From an uncultured beta proteobacterium (GTDB lineage: Bacteria; Pseudomonadota; Gammaproteobacteria; Burkholderiales; Burkholderiaceae_C): a DNA stretch of 35,282 nt. Positions 17,575-23,637 of this stretch are shown in pieces (position 1 is the first letter of the stretch; every line of letters starts with the position of its first letter). The stretch is from contig CAIYWD010000201.1 in assembly GCA_903929815.1 (NCBI GenBank), forward strand, positions 1-35,282. The letters are read 5' to 3'. Below the pieces are notes generated by a model. That model did no database searches, had not been told where the DNA came from, and saw only the letters and a list, made by a program, of their open reading frames with translations. Position numbers and translations under genes: made by a program.

Positions 17575-17680
17575 CCCGCTTCGGCGGGTTTTTTTATTGT
17601 TCCCGCTTTGGCGGGTTTTTTTATTGTTCCCGCTTTGGCGAGTTTTTTTATTGTTCCCGCTTTGGCGAGTTTTTTGTGGT
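17575..17680 (+). terminator. Four tandem 27-bp terminator units after the OmpA-like gene
   Basis: The first unit is a textbook terminator: CCCGCTTCGGCGGG stem-loop followed by seven T. It is then repeated at an exact 27-bp period (17575, 17602, 17629, 17656). Units two to four have the loop changed to TTT. Units three and four carry GGCGAG, which weakens one arm of the stem. The fourth is cut short after its T-run. Confidence 0.93.
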
Positions 17681-17748
17681 CTTTTTTTAACCCAACATCA
17701 CACAATCAAGGTTGCCTCGTAGAATTAAGAACGATTAGGGCACATTAA

Positions 17749-17861
17749 GCGCTTAACGGAAAGTTTTCTACGTCAAAATTTGTACAAAATTCGGTTATAA
17801 CGCGCTCTGGTATTGCATTGTGCGCTACGTTTTTTGAAATTATTAGGTAGAAAATTTATTG
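17749..17861 (+). repeat. Box B dispersed repeat, copy 1 (upstream of pta)
   Basis: This matches the reverse complement of 27922-28035 over about 113 bases with few changes, including the shared runs GTACAAAATTCGG and TATAACGCGCTCTGGTATTG. Its ends are partly inverted (AAGTTTTCTAC at the left, GTAGAAAATTT at the right). The spacer 17681-17992 between the terminators and pta contains no gene that I can see. After this repeat it is unremarkable, with no Shine-Dalgarno before pta. Confidence 0.8.
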
Positions 17862-17992
17862 CTAATTATTTGCATCGTGATGAACACTCATCCGCATGGG
17901 TCATTTCCAAATTTCTTTGTACACATCCTCGCGATGCCGCCACAGCCGATGCCATGATGAATGTTTCCTTGACTTGATGAATGTGAATTGAT

Positions 17993-19414
17993 ATGAATCT
18001 TCCTTTAGATACCGAATGGACTGAAAACTATACTTTCGATGAAATTTCAGTCGGGCAAAGTGCGCGTTTGCTGCGCACCTTGACACTGTCTGACATTCAA
18101 AAGTTTGCAGCAGTCTCAGGCGATACCAACCCCACCCACATGGATGCCGAGTTTGCCAGTGCAAGTTTGCTCAACGGCGTTATTGCACACGGCATGTGGA
18201 GCGGTGCGTTGATTTCTGCCCTGTTGGGGACGCAGTTTCCAGGCCCCGGCACCATTTACCAACACCAGGATTTGCATTTTGTCAAGCCCGTTCGCGTGGG
18301 CGACACTTTGACAATAGTCGTCACGGTGTCGTCTCTTGAACCCGCCGATAAAGTGGTGGTACTCGACTGTCTGGTCACCAATCAATTTGGAGAACGTGTG
18401 GTAGATGGCAGCGCCCGCGTGATCGCACCACAGTCCAAAGTCAAGTCGCGGCGCGTGACGGCACCCCAAATTCAGTTGTATGACCCCCCTGCCCGGTTTC
18501 GCGCCTTGCTCGCTCTGGGTGCAAAACTTGAGCCTGTTCGCTGTGCTGTTGTCCACCCCTGTGACGAAATTTCCCTGCGCGGTGCTATTGATGCTGGCCG
18601 ATATGGTTTGATTGTGCCCATACTCATTGGCCCTGAAGCGCGCATTCGTGCCATCGCAGAACAGTCAGAGATTGACCTGACCGGCATTGAAATTGTTTCC
18701 CAAAACTACAGCCATGCGGCAGCGGAAGTCGCTGCAACAATGGCTGTTGAACGCAAAGTTGAAATGATGATGAAAGGCAGTTTGCACACGGACGAACTCC
18801 TGATTGCCGTCTTGAAAAAAACTGAGCTGCGCACAGGCCGTCGCATGTCACATGTGTTCAGGTTTGATGTGCCGATGTACCCCAAGCCTTTGTTGATTAC
18901 GGATGCTGCACTCAATATTCGCCCAACTCTGGCAGAAAAAATGGACATTGTTCAAAACGCCATTGACTTTGCCCGCATCATGGGTATCCCCGTGCCCAAA
19001 GTAGCCCTGTTGGCAGCGGTAGAAACCGTCAATCCCAACATGCCCTCCACGCTGGATGCTGCAGCGCTGTGCAAAATGGCCGATCGCGGGCAAATCACCG
19101 GTGGTCTGCTCGACGGTCCTTTGGCTTTTGACAATGCCATTTCTTTGGAAGCTGCACAAATCAAACAAATCAAGTCTGAAGTGTCGGGTGATACCGATAT
19201 TTTGATGGTGCCAGACCTAGATAGCGGCAACATGCTCGCCAAGCAGTTAGAGTATCTGGCTGGAGCCAGCGGTTCTGGCATTGTTCTGGGAGCGCGTGTT
19301 CCCATTGCTTTGACCAGCCGCGCTGAAGGTGCCTCCAACCGCGTGTCTTCGGCCTTGTTGGCGCTGTTGGTGGCGCACAATTCACGACGCACACAGGCAC
19401 GCGTGATCTGGTAA
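17993..19414 (+). CDS. pta: MaoC-like hydratase / phosphate acetyl(butyryl)transferase fusion
   Basis: This 473-residue fusion joins an N-terminal MaoC-type hot-dog domain (about 10-145; motif SGDTNPTHMD near 42-51 and GMWSGAL) to a C-terminal phosphate acetyl/butyryltransferase domain (about 165-465; VALLAAVETVNPNMPSTLDA, GGLLDGPLAFDNAIS, VLGARVPIALTSRAEG). The transferase interconverts acyl-CoA and acyl-phosphate, passing the product to acetate kinase encoded next door. The hydratase-like part may hydrate an enoyl-CoA, but its role in these fusions is not settled to my knowledge. The fusion is widespread in Burkholderiales. The chosen ATG has no clear ribosome binding site. ackA follows after 34 bases that contain a box A repeat. 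Confidence 0.92.
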   Translation: MNLPLDTEWTENYTFDEISVGQSARLLRTLTLSDIQKFAAVSGDTNPTHMDAEFASASLLNGVIAHGMWSGALISALLGTQFPGPGTIYQHQDLHFVKPVRVGDTLTIVVTVSSLEPADKVVVLDCLVTNQFGERVVDGSARVIAPQSKVKSRRVTAPQIQLYDPPARFRALLALGAKLEPVRCAVVHPCDEISLRGAIDAGRYGLIVPILIGPEARIRAIAEQSEIDLTGIEIVSQNYSHAAAEVAATMAVERKVEMMMKGSLHTDELLIAVLKKTELRTGRRMSHVFRFDVPMYPKPLLITDAALNIRPTLAEKMDIVQNAIDFARIMGIPVPKVALLAAVETVNPNMPSTLDAAALCKMADRGQITGGLLDGPLAFDNAISLEAAQIKQIKSEVSGDTDILMVPDLDSGNMLAKQLEYLAGASGSGIVLGARVPIALTSRAEGASNRVSSALLALLVAHNSRRTQARVIW

Positions 19415-19416
19415 GT

Positions 19417-19439
19417 CTTATTATTGACCATATCCCAAG
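19417..19439 (-). repeat. Box A repeat between pta and ackA
   Basis: CTTATTATTGACCATATCCC lies three bases after the pta stop. It is the reverse complement of the box A consensus GGATATGGTCAACAATAAG with one difference. Its outer edge supplies AAGGA seven bases before the ackA ATG, so the repeat appears to carry the ackA ribosome binding site. Confidence 0.75.
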
Positions 19440-19448
19440 GATTATCAA

Positions 19449-20633
19449 ATGAGCATTCTGACCGTCAACGCCGGGTCTTCAACACTTAAATTTTCGCTCT
19501 ATCCCTACACGGATCAGCAAGTGCTTCCGCAGATTTTGAGCGGATGCATCGAAGGTCTTGAACCCGGTGGCGCACCCCAACTGACCTGGCTTTGGCAGGG
19601 AAAATACCATGCGCGTGACCTGCATTTTGAGCCAGGCCCGGCATTTGCCCAAGCCCTGCATAGTTTGCGCCAACTGCTCGGTGAACTAGACGGTGTCACC
19701 ACCCCCACGGTTGTGGCACACAGGGTGGTGCATGGTGGCAAGCAATATCGCAGCAGTGTGCTGGTGGATGACAAAGTCCTCGCTGATCTGACTGGCCTGA
19801 TTTCTTTGGCACCGCTGCACCAACCGCACAATTTGGAAGGCATTCGCGCTTTTACCCAAGCCTTTGACCAAGTCCCTCAGGTGGCCTGCTTTGACACCGC
19901 ATTTCACTCTACTTTGCCAGAGGTAAATTACCGTTTTGCCTTGCCTGAAGTTTTGTTCAAGCAGGGGTTGCGCCGTTACGGATTTCATGGGTTGTCTTAC
20001 CAATACGTGATGGGAGCACTGCAACAGCACACTGAGCGTGCCAAGGGTCGGGTGCTGATGGCGCACCTAGGCAATGGTGCGAGCTTATGCGCTGCCCGCA
20101 ATGGCAATAGTTGTGCAACTACTATGGGTTTTTCGGCTTTGGACGGGTTGATGATGGGAACCCGCACAGGCTCACTGGATGCGGGTGTTATGCTCTATTT
20201 ATTAGAGCGAGGTTGGGATCACGATCGCCTGCAACAGTTGCTCTACAAGCAAAGCGGTTTGCTGGGTGTGTCTTGCATGTCGGCTGACATGCGACATCTG
20301 CGACAAGATCACAGTGATAGTGCCAGACTGGCTATCGAGATGTTTGTCTATCGCATAGTGTATGAAAGCGGTGCGATGATGGCCTGTTTACAAGGGCTTG
20401 ATGTGCTCGCATTCAGTGGCGGCATTGGTGAGCACGATGTGAACTTGCGCCGTGAAGTCACTCGAAGGTTGGGATGGATGGGTGTTGAAATTGATGCCGA
20501 CCTGAACACACAGGCCACCCGCCATGCCATCATGGCCATTCATACACCAGCCAGTCGTGTTGAAGTTTGGGTAGTGCCCACCGATGAAGGCATCGTTTGC
20601 GCCAGAGAAGCAGCGCAATTGATCAACCGATAA
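19449..20633 (+). CDS. ackA: Acetate kinase
   Basis: AckA transfers phosphate between acetyl-phosphate and ADP, making ATP and acetate, or the reverse during acetate uptake. Seen: the N-terminal phosphate-binding NAGSSTLKFSLY, HRVVHGG (substrate-site Arg and His), ACFDTAFHSTLP, RRYGFHGLSYQY, the HLGNGASLCA loop and MGTRTGSLDAG. A C-terminal FSGGIGEHD is also present. At 394 residues the length is typical. It forms an operon with the pta fusion, and its AAGGA ribosome binding site lies at the edge of a box A repeat. Downstream is an inverted box A pair rather than a classic terminator. Confidence 0.97.
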   Translation: MSILTVNAGSSTLKFSLYPYTDQQVLPQILSGCIEGLEPGGAPQLTWLWQGKYHARDLHFEPGPAFAQALHSLRQLLGELDGVTTPTVVAHRVVHGGKQYRSSVLVDDKVLADLTGLISLAPLHQPHNLEGIRAFTQAFDQVPQVACFDTAFHSTLPEVNYRFALPEVLFKQGLRRYGFHGLSYQYVMGALQQHTERAKGRVLMAHLGNGASLCAARNGNSCATTMGFSALDGLMMGTRTGSLDAGVMLYLLERGWDHDRLQQLLYKQSGLLGVSCMSADMRHLRQDHSDSARLAIEMFVYRIVYESGAMMACLQGLDVLAFSGGIGEHDVNLRREVTRRLGWMGVEIDADLNTQATRHAIMAIHTPASRVEVWVVPTDEGIVCAREAAQLINR

Positions 20634-20642
20634 ATTCTGAAG

Positions 20643-20704
20643 CTCAGGATATGGTCAATAAGAATATATGGCCAAATGCACAACTTATTGTTAACCATAT
20701 ACTA
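20643..20704. repeat. Inverted box A pair (hairpin) downstream of ackA
   Basis: A forward box A (AGGATATGGTCAATAAG) and a reverse box A (CTTATTGTTAACCATAT) face each other across about 21 bases. AATAAG pairs with CTTATT and ATATGGT with ACCATAT, so the RNA could form a hairpin with a small internal bulge. It has no T-run, so a terminator role is uncertain. Bases 20670-20692 are identical over 23 bases to the reverse complement of 35165-35187. Confidence 0.75.
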
Positions 20705-20752
20705 ACTCTCAAGAAGAGAAGGGTGTCTGCACACGCCGCTGAACCGCGACAA

Positions 20753-20797
20753 CTGAACCTTGGTTCAGGTGGGCAAGGTCGACCGAACCTTGGGTTC
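20753..20797. repeat. Two adjacent GAACC-TTG-GGTTC hairpins
   Basis: CTGAACCTTGGTTCAG (20753-20768) is a seven-base-pair stem with a two-base loop. GAACCTTGGGTTC (20785-20797) repeats the motif as a second stem. GGTCGACC lies between them. These may be a decayed bidirectional terminator or part of the surrounding element. No T-run follows immediately. Confidence 0.5.
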
Positions 20798-21168
20798 TTC
20801 TAACGCGAGAAGATCACGCAGGCACGGTAACATTCCAAGCCCTGGCTCAATGAGAATTGGTTCAATAAATACCAAGCCCAACGAACGCGGCAGACACTTT
20901 TATTTTAAGCATATATGGGCAGCTTTGACCATCGATCATCCAAATTTGCGCACAAATATCACACAAAATCACTCTTTAACTTGATTTTCAAGTTTTTTTT
21001 TCTGAGTTTGCTTATTTTGAAAAGAAATTTAAAATCAATAGCTTACATCAAAATTTTGATGAGTATTTGGCCAACCAATTTTGTAATCTTTTATAAATCA
21101 TTGGTTTGTAAAACAATTCCAACAGCCTCCCCGTATTGCATCCCCACTCTAACAAGCTATAAGTACAA

Positions 21169-21191
21169 CTTATTGTTGACCATATCCTAAG
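21169..21191 (-). repeat. Box A repeat near the 3' end of the sugar-nucleotide gene
   Basis: CTTATTGTTGACCATATCCT is an exact reverse complement of the consensus, preceded by GTACAA as in the copy at 20684 (GCACAA). It lies 27 bases beyond the stop of the convergent nucleotidyltransferase gene. Confidence 0.8.
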
Positions 21192-21218
21192 ATACTTCTT
21201 CAGAATGACCGGTAAATC

Positions 21219-22322
21219 TCAGGCGCGGGCATCGCCCCAACGCAATTGGGCATTTTCGTCACCACGGTAAAGTGTGTTCCCTTCTCGATCAACGCAGTAA
21301 TCGGGAGACACAATCATTTCGAAAAAGTGCATGTTGGCGGCAAGGCGCGTGTATTCAAACAAAATGCTGCGATCCACTTGTGCCCCCTGTCGAATGTGAC
21401 AGCCATGACCAATCCAGCACGGGCCTCTGATCACCGCACCTGGCTCAATGCGAACACTCGAACCAATATAAACCGGACCCTTGATTTCTACTTGATCCCA
21501 AGCCACTGAAGTGTTCAGGCCAACCCAAATACCGGGCTTGATTTCTACGCCAGGCATGTTCATCTGTGCTACCTCACCGCGCAGCACACGTTGCAACATT
21601 GCCCAATAGTCACTCACACGACCAATATCAATCCAGTTGAACGGGCGTGTTTGCGCAAAAAAGGGCAGTTTTTGAGCGACCATTTGGGGAAACAATTGTG
21701 AACCAATGTCATAAACCTGCTTTGGTGGCACCAGTTTGAGCACATCGGGTTCAAAAATGTAAATGCCGGTGCTTGCAAGTCTGGACTTGGCCTGCTCAGG
21801 TTGAGGTTTTTCCTGGAAAGATTGAATCAGACCATCGTTGTCAGTGACCACAATACCATAGCTACTGACCTCCGCGAGTGGCACTTCAAGTGTGATGACA
21901 CTGGCAATGGCAACTTTGGCCTTGTGTTCTTGCAACGCGGCGCCAATGTCAAGGTCAATCAAGGCATCACCACATAAAACGATGGTGGTGTCATCAAAAA
22001 AACCACTGAAATCCTGAATGCGTCTCATGCCGCCGGCAGAACCTAGCGGTTTGGGAATCACCTCGCCTTGCTCATAAACGCCCTCATAGGCATAACCGAG
22101 CTGAACACCCCAGCGATGGCCATCGCCAAAATAATGTTCAATTTTGTAGTAGTTATAAGCCACGTTCACCATAATTTCAGTCACACCATGGCTTGCTAGG
22201 TGTTCAATCAAATACTCCATCACCGGCTTACCCAGGATGGGAATCATGGGTTTTGGAATATTTTTGGTGAGTGGCCGCACCCGAGTGCCTTGTCCTGCTG
22301 CCAGTATCATGCCTTTAGCCAT
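21219..22322 (-). CDS. NDP-sugar pyrophosphorylase (mannose-1-phosphate guanylyltransferase-like)
   Basis: This 367-residue nucleotidyltransferase couples a sugar 1-phosphate to an NTP to make an NDP-sugar for polysaccharide or glycan synthesis. Seen: the signature LAAGQGTRVRPLT with KPM (residues 7-26), the metal-binding VLCGDALIDLD, FQEKPQPE and FNWIDIGRVSDYW. A C-terminal left-handed beta-helix follows (about 255-330; IKPGIWVGLN, GPVYIGSSVRIEPGAVIRGPCWIGHGCHI). That two-domain form fits GDP-mannose or related pyrophosphorylases; the sugar cannot be fixed by eye. A GAGGAG Shine-Dalgarno precedes the ATG. It stands alone, convergent with ackA and divergent from rpsU. Confidence 0.88.
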   Translation of the reverse strand: MAKGMILAAGQGTRVRPLTKNIPKPMIPILGKPVMEYLIEHLASHGVTEIMVNVAYNYYKIEHYFGDGHRWGVQLGYAYEGVYEQGEVIPKPLGSAGGMRRIQDFSGFFDDTTIVLCGDALIDLDIGAALQEHKAKVAIASVITLEVPLAEVSSYGIVVTDNDGLIQSFQEKPQPEQAKSRLASTGIYIFEPDVLKLVPPKQVYDIGSQLFPQMVAQKLPFFAQTRPFNWIDIGRVSDYWAMLQRVLRGEVAQMNMPGVEIKPGIWVGLNTSVAWDQVEIKGPVYIGSSVRIEPGAVIRGPCWIGHGCHIRQGAQVDRSILFEYTRLAANMHFFEMIVSPDYCVDREGNTLYRGDENAQLRWGDARA

Positions 22323-22523
22323 GTGAGTTTCTCCTCATGCAAGTTATGCCGACACCCTGCTACCAACAAGGTATGACGAAAAAAATAACATCATAACGGG
22401 TTGTCAGGATGAAAAAACAGGCTAATACGTGAGAACGATGTGCTATTGATAGGTATGTTGAATGAACGTGAAAGAACAGAAACATCAATCACTTGAAACA
22501 ACAGTTCTCAATTTAAAAAATCC

Positions 22524-22537
22524 ATTGATATATCAAT
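22524..22537. promoter_or_regulatory. Perfect 14-bp palindrome, possible operator
   Basis: ATTGATATATCAAT reads the same on both strands and lies between two divergent genes. It could bind a dimeric regulator, but AT-rich DNA gives such palindromes by chance and nothing else identifies a regulator. Confidence 0.25.
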
Positions 22538-22634
22538 TGCTTAAAAAAGCATAATAAAATGCAATTTTTTGTAACTTATTGATTTAAAATGAAAAATAAT
22601 TAAAATTTAGAACTGATGCATTTGAAGCGTCAAG

Positions 22635-22663
22635 TTTTAATAGATACTCAATATTGTTACAAT
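22635..22663 (+). promoter_or_regulatory. Candidate rpsU promoter
   Basis: TACAAT at 22658-22663 is preceded by an extended -10 TG (TGTTACAAT). A poor -35 (TTTTAA) lies 17 bases upstream. The implied start is about 120 bases before the rpsU ATG. Confidence 0.4.
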
Positions 22664-22788
22664 CGCCGCTTTTCTGGCAAAACTCCGCTGCCTCCTCCAT
22701 GTTCAAGCGGGGAATTTCGCGTGATGTTCATTTTGAGGTCTGATCTCCCTTAACGTGACATCTGCATATTTTTGGATAACCTGACTTA

Positions 22789-23001
22789 ATGACAACCATC
22801 CGTATTAAAGACAACGAACCTTTTGATGTGGCACTGCGCCGCTTCAAGCGCACAATTGAAAAATTGGGTCTATTGACTGATTTGCGCGCGCGTGAGTTTT
22901 ACGAAAAGCCTACTGCTGAGCGCAAGCGCAAAAAAGCTGCTGCGGTCAAGCGCAATTACAAGCGGATTCGTTCCATGCAATTGCCTAAAAAGTTGTACTG
23001 A
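22789..23001 (+). CDS. rpsU: 30S ribosomal protein S21
   Basis: This 70-residue basic protein matches S21 over its whole length ([16 protein letters not shown] at the front, a lysine/arginine-rich body, LPKKLY at the end). S21 sits on the 30S platform and helps base-pairing of mRNA with the anti-Shine-Dalgarno. A terminator follows, then yqeY. The usual next genes of the macromolecular synthesis operon, dnaG and rpoD, are not present in this window. Confidence 0.98.
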   Translation: MTTIRIKDNEPFDVALRRFKRTIEKLGLLTDLRAREFYEKPTAERKRKKAAAVKRNYKRIRSMQLPKKLY

Positions 23002-23040
23002 TTTTCTGTTGTTTTGACAAGGCTGTCATTTTTTTACAAG

Positions 23041-23072
23041 CCCGCTGGGGTTACTCAGACGGGTTTTTTTTA
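23041..23072 (+). terminator. Rho-independent terminator after rpsU
   Basis: CCCGCTG and CAGACGGG form a stem with one bulged base around an eight-base loop, followed by eight T. It separates rpsU from yqeY, so yqeY depends on readthrough or its own promoter. Confidence 0.85.
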
Positions 23073-23106
23073 TTGTCTATCTTAGTGCGCTATAGGAGAA
23101 CCTGCG

Positions 23107-23550
23107 ATGACACTCAAAGATCAGATCACCGAAGACATGAAAAGCGCCATGCGCGCCCGTGATAGCGATCGTCTCGGTGCCATCCGACTGCTGTTGGCTG
23201 CTGCGAAACAAAAAGAAATCGATGAGCGTGTGGTACTCGATGATGCTGCCATAGTGGCGATTGTCGATAAGCTCATCAAGCAGAGAAAAGATTCTGTCGC
23301 CGCTTACCTGCAAGCAAATCGTCAGGATTTGGCGGACAAGGAAAGTGCCGAAATCAAGGTGCTAGGGTCTTACCTGCCACAGCGCCTGAGCAGCGAAGAA
23401 ATCACATCAGCCGTGGCTTCCATCGTCGCCACACTGGATGCCAAGGGTGCTGGGGATATGGGCAGGGTGATGGGAGTGGTCAAAGCCCAATTGGCAGGCA
23501 AGGCAGACATGGCGCTGGTCTCACAGGCTGTTAAATTGGCGCTGGGTTAA
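23107..23550 (+). CDS. GatB/YqeY domain protein
   Basis: This 147-residue YqeY-family protein is homologous to the tail domain of GatB, the amidotransferase subunit that recognises misacylated tRNA. Seen: the start LKDQITEDMKSAMRARDSDR followed by LGAIRLLLAA, then KQRKDSVAAYLQANRQDLA, and GDMGRVMGVVKAQLAGKAD near the end. A GGAG ribosome binding site lies just before the ATG. Adjacency to rpsU is conserved in many proteobacteria. The function of free-standing YqeY is not firmly established; a tRNA-related role is inferred. Confidence 0.93.
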   Translation: MTLKDQITEDMKSAMRARDSDRLGAIRLLLAAAKQKEIDERVVLDDAAIVAIVDKLIKQRKDSVAAYLQANRQDLADKESAEIKVLGSYLPQRLSSEEITSAVASIVATLDAKGAGDMGRVMGVVKAQLAGKADMALVSQAVKLALG

Positions 23551-23552
23551 TC

Positions 23553-23634
23553 GGGTGCGTTTCAAAGTGACAAGTGATGTGGAGCAACACAAAAACCAAA
23601 TCCCCAAGCAAAGCCATATCACTTGAATCGCACC
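23553..23634. terminator. Inverted repeat between convergent yqeY and DUF1631 genes
   Basis: GGTGCGTTTCAAAGTG and the complement of ATCGCACC form outer arms, while CAAGTGATGTGG and CCATATCACTTG form inner arms. The repeat fills the short convergent spacer. There is no strong T-run, so a bidirectional terminator is likely but not proven. Confidence 0.5.
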
Positions 23635-23637
23635 TGT

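Larger units (their letters stand above)
20643..21191. mobile_element. Candidate MITE-like element bounded by inverted box A copies
   Basis: The left edge CTCAGGATATGGTCAATAAG and the right edge CTTATTGTTGACCATATCCT are inverted copies of the same sequence. They bracket about 549 bases with no convincing gene. This is most of the 585-base spacer between the convergent ackA and sugar-nucleotide genes. The interior holds two GAACC/GGTTC hairpins and an AT-rich right half. A clear target-site duplication is not visible, so it could instead be two independent repeat insertions. Confidence 0.35.
22323..22788. other. 466-bp AT-rich divergent spacer between nucleotidyltransferase and rpsU
   Basis: I see no gene here. 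Bases 22500-22620 are strongly AT-rich and contain a perfect 14-base palindrome. A likely rpsU promoter follows at about 22635-22663. The roughly 120-base rpsU leader can pair CCGCT (about 22686) with AGCGG (about 22706), so a structured 5' untranslated region is plausible. Confidence 0.6.

Noticed and set aside
17575-17680. CRISPR-like reading of the 27-bp periodic array
   Set aside because: Units are directly adjacent with no unique spacers and each is a stem-loop plus T-run, so tandem terminators explain it.
20760-21190. Two small plus-strand frames in the ackA/nucleotidyltransferase spacer
   Set aside because: Compositions are unlike proteins (one Asn/Arg-rich, one Lys/Ile/Phe-rich from AT-rich DNA), there is no ribosome binding site, and they overlap repeats.
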